From assembly GCA_013399015.1 (NCBI GenBank), contig VWZX01009108.1, positions 1,914,822-1,978,821 of the forward strand: DNA of 64,000 bases, written 5' to 3'. The DNA is from Galbula dea. Lineage: Eukaryota > Chordata > Aves > Piciformes > Galbulidae. Positions 52,381 through 63,100 of the stretch are shown here, one piece after another. The translations under genes and the position numbers were made by a program. Below the pieces are notes generated by a model. It was given only the letters and a program-made list of their open reading frames with translations, ran no database searches and was not told the origin of the DNA. Each line of letters begins with the position of its first letter. Position 1 is the stretch's first letter.

Positions 52381-54868
52381 TAACTGCACTAGTTTGTGGA
52401 AAGGAAAGGCTTTGTTGAAACAGAGCTCAAACATGCCTAGAGAGGGCTTGATTTCCTTCCAGCCCACTCCAATGGGAGGCTCCCAAATAGCATAAACTAC
52501 AACACTTGAATGTTATGATGAAAGGGTAGAAGCATCTGCTGCAGAATTTGCTGGCTACTGTGATCCCAATGGCTTTGCTGTGCTCATCCTCACTGTGACC
52601 ATCTGGAGTCATCAGCACACCACATGGAATGGCTGCAGTTCACCCTGGCCTCAAGACCACAAATGCTGCCTCTTGTGAAATGCAACAATAAGGATGCCAT
52701 CAACATCTGTTCCAGTCCATTCACATGTCAACAACCACACCACTTGGGAAGGTGTCTTGAATGCCTAGCAAATGGTTTCCATGTAGTTTTGGGGAAGAAT
52801 CTAGCTTTTCAGGTTAGTCCCTGGAAACTCTGAAGATGACCTAACAGATCAGGGAGTTTCTGCCAAAGGAGCTCTGCCTCTGCTCTATATGAACTTTTAG
52901 ACATTCCCTTGATGACTTTCTGAACAGTCTCTTTAAAAATGAAAGCCAACAAACCCACCCCAAGATAAACCCAGTGTCACTCTGCTGGTAGCAATAGTGC
53001 TTAGAGCCCTTAAGAGACACTGCCCAGAGGAGCAATTACTCAAGGCAAATCTGGATTGCTTCTTAATTGCACATTTCTCTCTTAGTTTATGTTTGAATAT
53101 AGACTTGGAATAAGTCCAAGAGCTTCTTCAACCATCCAGTGCTGCAGTCTTAGACACAAGAGGTGCAGAGCACCCACACACTGCTTGTATTCCTGCTTGG
53201 CAGATCCTTGAGCAAGACTAGAAGCTCTCAGCAGATGGGGGTTTATGAGTGCATATTGTGTCAACAGTGAGCAGCCTTTAAAACTACAAGCTTTCAAATC
53301 TGATTAAAAGGCCAGGTAGCCTCTAAGCCAGAAGAGAATGATCTCTCTGTCTCTGTGAAGTCCCTTCCTTTCCAGAGGCTGTACTGGCTCTTGCAGCCAA
53401 GCCAGAATGAAAGATGCTTTGCATGACTTTCAGTATTTACTCTCACAGGAAGCTCAGTATCCTGTCTGGCTGTTGGTATGCTCACCACCTGACTCCAGCA
53501 TGCTCCAGACTGCCAAGTCTTTTTACCCAACTGGAATGTGCTGCAGTTCAAATGCTGGGAATAAAATAAGCAAGAAGGGCTGCTCTATTAACTGGGAGGT
53601 CAGTGCATGATTTGCTTAAGGTTTAGCATTAATTTGGCTCTTTCTGTTGCAGCCAGGTAGAGGCATGCCTCTGTATGTCTGCATCTTTAGTGACTAACAC
53701 AACAGGGACTCCTAGAGATCTTGTAGTACTGCTGATCCTCCATGCCATTGCCTTCAGCTGTTTATGAAGGGGGGCAACAAAGAAAGGAGCCAGGTTCAGA
53801 TTATCAGTGGGAGGTAAGATCTGCCTTTCTCTGTTAGGCAACAGACAGTGAGCATCTCTCCAAAAATGGTCCTTCCAACATATGATTCTGCAGTGTAACA
53901 CCACCAGAAACAAGATGTGATTCCACCACCCTTGCATTTTGTACTGTTGCAGCTAGCAGTACACATACAGAGCCCTGGTCCAGCACTCACAGTACACTGA
54001 TAGACTGGAAAAGGCAGAGACAAGAGCCACGAAATGAATTAAAAGGTTACAAAATAAGTTTCAAGCAGAAGCATTTCATGCTACAATGTATTCTTCTTGT
54101 TACAGAGTGATCTTGCATTCTGCTGAAGCAGCAATATGGGGAACAAAGCTGATCATAGGCTTTTCATTCTGGCAGACAAAAGTTATAATGAGATTTGGTG
54201 GCTGGAGGTAAAGTGAGAATTTAGAGAGGCAGCAAAGCGAAAATTTCTAACAACTGGAACAATTTACAGAGGTAGCAATCAACCCTTCACTACTAGAAAC
54301 CTCTGAAGCAAGACTGGGCTCCCTTCTCAATCTCATGCTCAGTTGAAAAGACATTGATCTAGAATTGATTTTGATTACTCCAGTCTGCATTATATGGAAC
54401 ATCAGAACTGATGAACTCAGAGATTCCCTCTTTACACTTCTAGAATGCTATGAGCTTTCCTAGAAACGTGGGAAACCTCTGCTTCTCCTTTGTACAGACA
54501 TTTATGGATGTTAAGATACATATTATTAGCTCTGCTCAGCTGACCTGAAACTTAACTGCTTGATCACAAATAATGTCTCCCAAGAAGGTGGCTCATTGCT
54601 GAACGTGTGCAATCTTTTCCTCTTTAACTCAGCTTGCATTTTTGGAGTTGAATAAACTTAGAGAAAGTTCCCAGGGAACATGTGATCTGTAATTTCCTAC
54701 AATAGCTAGTTGTAAACCCTCTATGTTGATTCAGAAACCAAGAAACCCCCAAGATACATTTCTTAAAAACCAATTAAAACCTCCTCCTGACAGCACACAA
54801 ATGTGCAATCTCAGGTTGCACAGAACACAAAACCAACCCAGCATTTTACTTCCTAATAAGCCTAGCAA
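52381..54868. other. Unannotated non-coding stretch
   Basis: No gene or repeat family is recognised. The frames present (about 60-100 codons) lack motifs. Confidence 0.55.
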
Positions 54869-54969
54869 TGTAAACACAACTCCAGACATTGTTTTCTAAT
54901 TAAGAGAGCCTACCATGGGATGTTTACAGACCCCTGTGGAAATGTCTGGACACTGGGTTGCCTAGCAAA
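54869..54969. promoter_or_regulatory. Candidate enhancer: two forkhead-type sites plus RFX-like X-box
   Basis: TGTAAACA (54869-54876) and its reverse complement TGTTTACA (54921-54928) are canonical forkhead (FOX) sites facing each other 44 bp apart. At 54957-54969 GTTGCCTAGCAAA matches the RFX X-box pattern of GTTGCC followed by an inverted GGCAAC-like half site; the last base deviates. FOXJ1 and RFX factors are known to co-operate at motile-cilia genes, so the pairing is suggestive. Downstream (55003-55019) ATTATTCATAATTAGG adds homeodomain-like sequence. Function is inference from motif grouping only. Confidence 0.3.
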
Positions 54970-55736
54970 TGAAGGAAATGGAAAGCACTCTCAGCTTGGA
55001 TTATTCATAATTAGGCTGGCAGAGGTAGAAATAAAAGCTCCAGGAGCACACAGAGGGAACAATCCCACCCTGACCCAGGAAAGGCCAAGATAGTGCTGAG
55101 GGGAGGTACATAGAACTATGCCTTAACAATGCTTTCTATTTGGATATCAGCTTACCACAGCTCTGTGTGAACAGCTGAATTCAGACTGCCTGTAAGAAGG
55201 ACTGGGTGGGAGTGCCCACTCATGGAAGCTGCTGTGTGGCCTTGTCTCCATGGGACACCTTCTCAGTGTTTGATACTTGGCAGGGCTTAGAAACTTCTCT
55301 CTTTCAGGGCAGGATATTGCTGGGCAGACACTGCATTTATGAGAGACTAGAGTCCAGTCTGCTCCAGTGAGAGGAAGCAGCTCCTGTTGCTGCAAAAAAT
55401 TCAGCAAGAGAGGCTCATTTGACACGTGATAGTAGGACCAGAGAGATGTGCATGTGCTACGGCACCTACAAAATGTGTTTTCTGATGGCTGGGTAGGCAA
55501 ATGTTTTGTTCAGCTGGATTTACAAGGCTGCATCATTTGTGACTGTCACCTTGGTCTCTGAGAAGGGAACTTCCTTAGGTCTCAGGCACAGCTGTTTCTA
55601 AGAACTTGTTCACACCAATCTTTCAACCCTGCCTTTGCTGCAGCCATGGAAAGCAAGTTCCTAGACTTCAAGCTTTTATGTTTCCCTAAACAAAGGAATC
55701 TAAATGGACAATTTCATTTTTCCCCTGCCAGGCAAG

Positions 55737-55801
55737 GAGTTTGGAACTGGGTGATCTTTAAGGCCCCTTCCAACTCTGGCAATTCTATGATTCTATGATT
55801 T
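55737..55801 (+). mobile_element. CR1 LINE, terminal 3' tail (sense)
   Basis: GGAACTGGGTGATCTTTAAG, GCCCCTTCCAACTCTGG and two ATTCTATG units followed by ATTTT are the last ~65 bp of a CR1 element. The copy is extremely 5' truncated, and the diagnostic terminal octamer repeat is intact. Confidence 0.93.
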
Positions 55802-56334
55802 TTACTGCCACTAGGGCTAGCTCCAAACTACAAACTTTGTAGTTTTGATTTTGTTGGTGTCACAGGGAAACTATCTCCTTTTGCACACAGTAAGCAGTTC
55901 TGCTTCTAAATTCTCACACCTTCATACTGATGTTGGCCTCATCCTCTCAGAAAGGGGAAATAAAGCCTGGTGCATAGAAACAACGTGTTTTCCTTTGGGC
56001 TAAATGCTCAAATAGATGTGGGAAAATGCATCATGCACTTGCTTGTGAAAGACAAGAGCTTTCTCAGGTATCATCCCCCATTGTGGTATTGGTTGCCATA
56101 GAACAAACTTTTTCCATCCCCAATACTACCCATAGTTACATCAGATAAAGCTAATGCCAGACTATGTTGTCTTCATAGAACATTCCTTCTCTCTGGAAAA
56201 GCAAGAGGAAACCTGCCTATACAGCAAGAGTCAACCACACAGCACCACTACAAGCATTTCCTGGCCTACCAGTTTCTCCCTCCATGCTCCTGCAACTTAA
56301 GGGTTTCTCCTCATAGTACCTGTGTCTGGAAGGG
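55802..56334. other. Unannotated stretch between CR1 tail and TATA-like box
   Basis: Nothing is recognised. The sequence is unique-looking and CpG-poor. Confidence 0.5.
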
Positions 56335-56343
56335 TATAAAAAG
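56335..56343 (+). promoter_or_regulatory. TATA-box-like element
   Basis: TATAAAAAG, preceded by GGAAGGG and followed by CTG, is a good TATA consensus with the usual flanking G/C. A transcription start would be expected near 56,365. A similar TATAAAAGG also occurs at 51971-51979, so such motifs do arise here by chance. The site is listed because it precedes the CpG cluster and ORFs downstream. Confidence 0.2.
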
Positions 56344-56719
56344 CTGTTTTGGTTTGGTGTAACTAAGTACATGAGTCCTGGATACAACCTGATGAGAATT
56401 TCTTTTTAATCTGAAACCCTGAAGCATTTTCAGATTGGTTTTTTTATGATGGGATGGTAGGAAGGTAGGTGTAATTAACTCTGTAACAACCAGCCAGTTC
56501 TGCTCTTGGCCAAACAGTTTCTACACCTAGCAAACAGTGTTTGCAGCATTCTTAATCCCTGTTTCAGAGATTCTTCAGATCAGCACTTTTCAATCTACCT
56601 GAAGTTTACTTACCAGTGCAAATGCAAAGCTTTAAAGTGTGAACTGTAACCTGCTGATACTATCTTTCTTACCCCTCATGGACCCCCAGTCCAACTACAG
56701 ACCCTCTATGTTTCTACAG

Positions 56720-57195
56720 TGCACAAGGATGCAGCCAGTGTCCAGGTAATTGGTTATATTTGTGTCACTCAGCATCAGGATTCTGCACAGCTAGAAATCC
56801 TACCTGCCTTTAACACCCAGGAGTACAAGGTGTGGTGGAGCAGGGGGAAGGGATGTGTGCAATGGCTCCAAATTGCAGAGATGGTTTCCAGCTGCATTTC
56901 ACATCTGATTTGGGATTTGGATGAAGTTTTGACAGAATTTCTCCATGAATTATGCAAGAGGCTGCTGGAACGCTGCAAGCACACAGAGGCACAAAGAGAC
57001 TTGTTCAGGCAGCCCGCAGACAACACACTGAACCGAATCAAAGCCCCCTCCAAGAGGCAGATAGTCTTACACTGGGGAGGGAGAGCGAGCAGTGCCCTTA
57101 CCCAGAGCTGTGAGGGTACCGATGCGGGGGACAGTGGGCTGCCTGCAGGGAGGTGCTGCAGTGCAGCACTAGATGGTGCTGTGCTTTGCAAATAA
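56720..57195 (+). other. Unassigned open frame of about 158 codons (not called as a gene)
   Basis: A plus-strand frame runs open from an acceptor-like TTTCTACAG (ending 56719) to a stop at 57193-57195. It opens with GTG; the first in-frame ATG is at 56881 (start of MVSSCISH, about 104 codons). The stretch around FLHELCKRLLERCKHTEAQR is charged and helix-like, more protein-like than most frames in the window. No family is recognised. A donor-like CAGGTAATT at 56743-56751 would alternatively define a 26-nt exon (56720-56745). An overlapping minus frame of 138 codons (56775-57191) covers the same DNA, so at most one is real and both may be chance. Confidence 0.12.
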
Positions 57196-57457
57196 CTTGG
57201 CCTCCTGGGTCCCTGCGTAGCGGATGAGTGCTCAAAGATGTGGCAGACACACAGATGCTTCTTTTAAGGCACGATGCCGCTCTCTCCAAGGAAAGTATGG
57301 CTTTTCCTTTCTGTCTGTTAATAGCATAGGAGTTAATAGGGATGATGACTTCGGAGCTGCTGAGTTGCCAGTTGAACTCTCCGAGTGCTGCTGGTTTCCT
57401 TTGAGTGTGTGATGGGAATATGAGGGCACTATAGAAAGAGCATCAGGAACAATGCCG
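56971..57457. promoter_or_regulatory. Local CpG cluster in a CpG-depleted window
   Basis: About a dozen CpGs lie within 490 bp, at roughly 56971, 57015, 57034, 57086, 57120, 57125, 57216, 57221, 57272, 57278, 57352, 57382 and 57456. Most 1-kb stretches of the window contain only a few. The local observed/expected ratio looks near 0.4 by eye, below the formal CpG-island limit but far above background. This can mark a weak or decayed island, a promoter, or a hypomethylated regulatory element. It can also mark constrained coding DNA. Confidence 0.4.
57153..57181. repeat. Nested inverted repeats, with CTCF-like core
   Basis: GTGCTGCA (57153-57160), G, TGCAGCAC (57162-57169) form an 8-bp-arm palindrome. 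CAGCAC (57164-57169) then pairs again with GTGCTG (57176-57181) across the loop TAGATG. The segment GCACTAGATGGTGCT (57164-57178 region) also resembles the CTCF core (CCACYAGRKGGCGCT), but with T in place of the conserved C in GGC. The palindromes are seen directly; CTCF binding is only a possibility. Confidence 0.4.
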
Positions 57458-57739
57458 TGCCCATGTTTACTCCCTTCTCTGACTGACCCTCTCCCTCCTG
57501 GTTTGGGCTGGCAGCAGTCTCTCTCAGTAGCAAAACTGTACTCCCTCAACAGAGGCTCAGAGCCTCAGTGGTCAACTCTGCCAGCAAAGCTATGGTCTGT
57601 GTAGGAATGTTATCATTATGAGAAAGGGGATGGTGTTGAGCACGTGGCTAGTGCCAAGAAAGTTTTCAGCAGACCCCCAGGTGAAGTGAAGGCAGAAACT
57701 TTTGAAATCAGTGGCCTCAAGAGTCATATGTGAAAGGAG

Positions 57740-58027
57740 ATGGGCTGCCTCCAGGGTTTGCTCCTACTGCTGTTTCTAATTGCCCTTGTGCTGGGTCTCT
57801 TTGGTGCATTTCTGGAGGCACTGTGCACAGATTCAAAGCTGGCCAGTTATCCTCAGCTCTCAGTGCTTCCAGCAGGCATAGCAGGTGCTCAGCAGTTGGC
57901 CGGATCCAACCTAGGCTGCAATGGGCAAAGCCTTCTAGGAGCTCTCCCTAGGGCAGGAAGGGCTCAGAGGCACCTGCTTATTCCAGTCAGCCATCCAAGG
58001 CAGCAGACACCCTCTCTTCCCTCCTAA
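57740..58027 (+). CDS. Hypothetical small secreted/membrane peptide ORF, 95 codons (weak)
   Basis: This is an ATG-started frame in a favourable Kozak setting (G at -3, G at +4). Residues 6-27 are almost purely hydrophobic (LLLLLFLIALVLGLFGAFLEAL), which would act as a signal peptide or signal anchor, with a possible cleavage region near ALC-TDS at residues 27-31. The remaining ~65 residues are Ser/Gly/Pro/Gln-rich, with one further Cys (near residue 60) and two basic patches (RAGRAQR, SHPRQQ). No family is recognised, and the length would fit a small secreted peptide precursor. It lies 300-800 bp downstream of the local CpG cluster. Against it, upstream ATGs exist (for example near 57618), no nearby AATAAA was found (the nearest noticed is at 59643), a 73-codon frame overlaps from 57730, and a Leu run of this kind can arise from CTG-rich DNA by chance. 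Confidence 0.15.
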   Translation: MGCLQGLLLLLFLIALVLGLFGAFLEALCTDSKLASYPQLSVLPAGIAGAQQLAGSNLGCNGQSLLGALPRAGRAQRHLLIPVSHPRQQTPSLPS

Positions 58028-60080
58028 CTCCAGAGCTTGCTTTGATTCCAGGCACAAGTGAATTTGGTTTCCTGGCCACAAACAGGGCAGTCTAAGCCAG
58101 GAAAGGGTAATTAATGTCAGGAAAGATCAGGGACACAGTGCAGCAGAGCTCACTTGGCAGGAACACAATAGAGGGAGGGGGAGATATCTTTTAGAGAGTC
58201 TGCAAGAGGCCAAGCCAGCCAAATGAGCTCCACAGTGGGCTAGGCCAGGTTGCTTACCTGGCAGCCAGTCTCTTCAAGGGGTCACTCAACTTTCTCCATA
58301 GGGCATCAACAGTCCAGACAGGGTTTTTTTGGAAGGGAAGGATAGGGCAAACATAGGTTTGCATTTTCTTATAGGAGGAGGGTGTGGATAAAAGGATGAG
58401 GTGGTTGTAGAGGGGAAATATGAGCTTGTATGGAAGGCTGGAGGTTGGCATAACCAGGGTGTCTGCAAGGACGCTCAACAGCTGAGTGAGAACAGGCCCA
58501 TCTCTGGGTGTGTGCTGAGCAGCCTGTCCCATCATACAGCATGGCAAGGTTTAGCTTGGCAAAAGAGGTGGTGTCTGGCTGCCAGAGCTTTGGAGGGGAA
58601 GCACCATTCCAAAGGGCTAATGCACTCAGGCTCAGGAGGCTGGCTTTGCTAAAAGTCAGTGCTTAAATAGAGAAGGAAGGTTTGTGACTACATCTGCTTC
58701 ACAGCCTGAACAAATTCACCATTTTCAGGGGGCCTAAAAGGATGGAGTCTTTTTACCTCAGGTAAAACCCAGTTATGGGATGTGCTGTGCTCCAATACCA
58801 AGGAAAGTTTGGTAGCTAAATGAAATGAAGCTAGTCCAGGATGTGAGCATGAGCCCTCCAAGATGCATGCTAGTGCTGTGGGAATTAGCACACTATAGCA
58901 GACTCCAGTGCTTTCAGCAAGAGGTCCCTGTGGCATCTCTAATATGACAAAGGACACCAGTCCCAAGGGCTACATATAAATTGGAGCAGGGATAAGCACA
59001 AAGAAAGAGGAGACTGTCTGCTGCAGGCAGCAGGGCAACAGAATATGTAATGACATACCTGAGGATGGTATTTTGGGAGCTCAAGACAGGTTGAAGGAAA
59101 TGGAGTTATTCAGCTCACTGGGGAAAGGCACTGGAAGGGGCTGGCACCTCTCCCAGACTGGAAAGACACACTGCAGACAGCCCAGGAAAACCAAAACATA
59201 CCTTTCCTTTTGTAAGAAAGAGTGGCCAAACTGGGGCACAGCCTTGGCTCAGAGTCCATCTGCAAAGTGTCTGCCACTGTCTACTCTGCTGTGGGTCACA
59301 TGGGCAGGAGGACACTGCTGGTCAGAGCTTGTGGCAACAGGACCAAACCTGTGAACCTCTCCTTGTCCTGTTCACAACTCATTCTGACAGGTAATAGGAA
59401 TCAGAACTCAAAACTCTCCAGTCTTTCTCCATCCCTTACTTGTCTGTCAAATGGGGAAGCTGGGGTGCACTGTGCCACAGTCTCTCTCAGTCTCTTCCTG
59501 CCAAGCTCACATCATTCTGCCTCATTTACCCAACCCTCAGAGTTTCCTTAGCTCAAGTTTTGTCTCCTTAGAGTTACTTTGGCTGCATCAGGCACAACAC
59601 TTTCACATGGGATTCACTGCATTTCAGCACAGTCTTTCTAGAATAAAGACCTGACATTCTTCTACCTCCAATTTCAACTAATACTGTGGTGAGGAGAGCA
59701 GATTCATAGAAACTCTCAGCAGAAGATTTATCATGGGGAGGCACTAGGGGCCTCTCCCACTGCAGGTTGCTGTGGGGAGAAAACATTTCAGTTTGCTCCT
59801 GCAGGCTTCAAAGCTGGATGAAAAAACTCCTGATGTTAAACTGCAATAGCAGTTTAACCTGTGAGAGGGGCTGACTGAGGCTGGGACTGCCACACTGGGG
59901 TACCTGATAACTTGCTGGATTATCCCCCCTTAGAAAGTCAAGCTAATACAGCCCACTGGCTGCCTCCACAGCCAGTTTCAGGTATCACAGCAAGACAGCC
60001 TGATGGCCAGGTGATAGTCTTAAACAGAATAGAGGTGAAAATCCTTCTTTCAATTAATTGCATCACCAGGGAACTGGAGG
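58028..60080. other. Unannotated non-coding stretch
   Basis: No gene or repeat family is recognised. A phrase at 59437-59460 (TTACTTGTCTGTCAAATGGG) is reminiscent of a MIR tail but stands alone. Confidence 0.5.
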
Positions 60081-60115
60081 GCATTTTAGATTAACCTCTT
60101 AAGGTTCTTCCAATC
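60081..60115 (+). mobile_element. Possible CR1 3' scrap (sense)
   Basis: GCATTTTAGATTAACCTCTT followed by AAGGTTCTTCCAATC aligns to the CR1 phrase 'ttggactagatgacctcttgaggtcccttccaacc'. It is only about 35 bp long, diverged, and has no terminal ATTCTATG unit, so it may be chance. Confidence 0.3.
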
Positions 60116-63100
60116 AGTTCCCAGGGGAAGATCCAACAGGAGAAGGATTCAGCCAGAAATGGCAAACAGGGGAGGGAGAGAAACATGGGGAGGGGTTCTA
60201 CTTCTACCCTGGATAAAATTCTTGTTTTGCACTCCTCCAGACCCCACCACTGCCAGCACTGAGGGATGTGGAGAGTTTGAGGCAGCTGACATGAAACCTG
60301 TAATGTACAGATGAGAGGGGCCATTGGAGAGTGATCTACTGCTTTCTGGGGCAGAGGCTTGTATGGCCCAGGCTGACCTGCCTGGAGATCCCTCAGCAAA
60401 AGTCATAGAGCAGAACCCTGCTACCCTCACATACCCAGTTTGTGGGTGGCCCAGTTTCTGACTACTCATAAAGTAGCCTCTGTTTTAGAGGATTCAACTT
60501 CTCAGTCTCTCCATGGGCAAAGCCAGGATTTTTTTGGGTTTGTGCCCATTGCTGTCCATGGGATCTGCCTTGCTGCTCCTTCTTGAATTAGAAAGTATGC
60601 ACTACTGGCAGCTAGAAGCACAGTCTCCTCTCCCCACATAATGCCAAAGACTCATTTATTCTCTTCAAGTTCAAATAAAGCTCTACTGTTTTGAAGTGTT
60701 AGAAGGGGCTGGCTTTTGTTCTAGAACTACTGATTAGATGGAATTGCTTGAGCTGCCTCACAGCTCCAGGCTATCCTGCCACCACTCAGCTCCTCTGCAC
60801 CATACAGCCAGGCCAGCTTGGTGAAGCATCTCTCACTCCCACCAGTTAGCCTAGATAACCAGACCAAGTGATTCTCTGGACCCCTGTTACAAATCAGGCT
60901 AGAAACTGGGAGTTAACTGAATGATTCTTCTGTCCCCAGCTCAAGTTCCCTGAGGTACAGAGCACATACCTGGCTGTGGATGAGATACAACAGATTTTTC
61001 TGGTAGAAATGTGGAAGCTGGTGACTCAAGGGATGGCTCTAGAAGTGTCTCCAGGCCTTCAAGCAGCCATCCTGTACAAAGAAAATAAAGGCAGATGAAA
61101 AGAGAGGAAAAAAATAGCATATTTTATGAAGGAGTTTCTTAGCAGTATAATAATTAAACAAGTGTCCCAGTCCAGACTATCTCCAGAGCCATTGCTAGGA
61201 GCAAGTAGAACAAATCTGAGTTCAATTTACTAAAATAACATTACCCCTCCCCCCCTAAAAAAAAAAAAGTAGCTGGAAGTCCTCTGTATCTGCATTTTAG
61301 TTGTGTCATTTTTCTGCCTTTAAAAGACAATGAATGCCAGATGTCCTTGATTTTGCTTTCCAGCAAACAGGTATCTTGCCCAAATCATCCCTTTTAAATT
61401 AAACACAATTTGCTGCAAAGTTACTTCTGTAAAAGTGCAAAGGGGCAGGTGGGAAGGGACAAGAAAAAAAAAAAACCCCAAGAACTGTCAGTATTTATCA
61501 TGTGCAAAATGAGCCTGAAGGAAGTGAGGGACATGCAGCTGTCATGGCAAACAGCAACAGATTGAGGCCATGGCATGAAGCAGCATGGAGCTCTAATAAG
61601 CAGGAAGAGCAAAGCCAGAGCCACAGTTTTATCCTGTGTTGATATTCTACAAGAAAAATGATCACAGAGAACATTTATTGTCCCCCTCCCTCCCTCCAAA
61701 CAAGATCAAGCTTCACAACAAAGCTACAGATGTTATTTACTACTGTGTTTGCCTATTGCATAAGCAGAAGTGCCTGTTGCCTGCTGAGGGCTTTTCTCTC
61801 AGGCTGGCTGTGTGCTAGGGAGGTAGGTCTGGAAGATGCCAGATCAGTGTGCATGTGTGTGGGAAAGAGAGAGATGCTGGGGGACAGTGCACACATGTGG
61901 ATTGCACTGGGCATGAACTTAATGACAACAATATGGACAGATATGTTAAACCCCAGTCCATCATCTTGCTCCCTCCTTCTACCCACAGCTCCAGCAGAGG
62001 AAACACAGGTCTAGAGTTTGCATAAAGCAGCTTAATCCAAAGTGGGCTGCTGTGCCCAGCAGGCTCAGTTTCATGTTGGAGTCACTGCCTAATATGCACT
62101 CTTGAATTCCCCTAAGGATTTTAATGTTCATTTTGCATAGAGGCTGAATCTCATCCATGGAAATGGGAATCCTGGATAAAAGAATCTGGGCTTGTAACAC
62201 AGAAACAGAGGACACTGGGAAGAATGCAGAAAGATCTGAGATGCACAAAGGATGGCAGAGAGGACAGGGAGGATCTGGGTTGGATAATGAGATTCCAGAA
62301 TTGCAGGGGAATAGTAGTCTGAATGTGTCAGCTCAGAAGAGGCACAAAGGAGCAGTCACTGCTCCTATACTTACAGGCTTCTTGCCCTCCAGCACTTGAA
62401 GCAGCAGCATGTGCTCTTGTTAGGAGTTTCCCAGAGTGCTCCAGCCAAGCACAAGGACACTCAAGGGAAGCAGGATCCATTTAACAGTCTTGCTGTAGAG
62501 ACAGCACCCTCAAATGGGCTGGTTGTTGCCTGCTTGCTCACACCACCCTGTGACACATGGCCTCATCAACCTCAGCTTAGTCCCTGCTAGAACAAGTGCA
62601 CTGAGACATTTCATCCCCATCCTTCTTCAATATTTATGAGTTTCTGTCAACTTTGGCTACCTCCCTGCTCCAAAGAGGAACAAAAAGATCCTAATATATA
62701 ATTTTGATAAGATGTATAGCATCTGCTTTTATCATATCCACTAGGACATCTCTGGGAGTTCAGGTGGGGAAACTGGATCTGACACAGCAAAAGCAGGAGC
62801 TCCAAAACACAGCAAAATAAAGTAGGAAGAGACATCTTCATCCATCAGGCACTGTTGTACAGCTACACCCTGTGGGTGCACAAGATTGTCTGGGTATGTT
62901 TGCCACACGTGAAAGCAACACAGGAGCAGCCAACCAGGAAGATGAAACTGCTGTATGTTTATACTGACATATTCTCCCTTTCCTTTTACCTCTGAAAGAC
63001 ATTCAAAGCTTGCAAGGTAACAGGGTGGAGGTTACCTGGGCAAAATGATAGAGCATAAGGGTGGGCCAACTAATAGGAGAGGCCTCAGCAAACAGGAAAG

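Noticed and set aside
59427..59470. MIR-tail-like phrase (TGTCTGTCAAATGGGGAAGC)
   Set aside because: An isolated 20-bp resemblance without neighbouring blocks.
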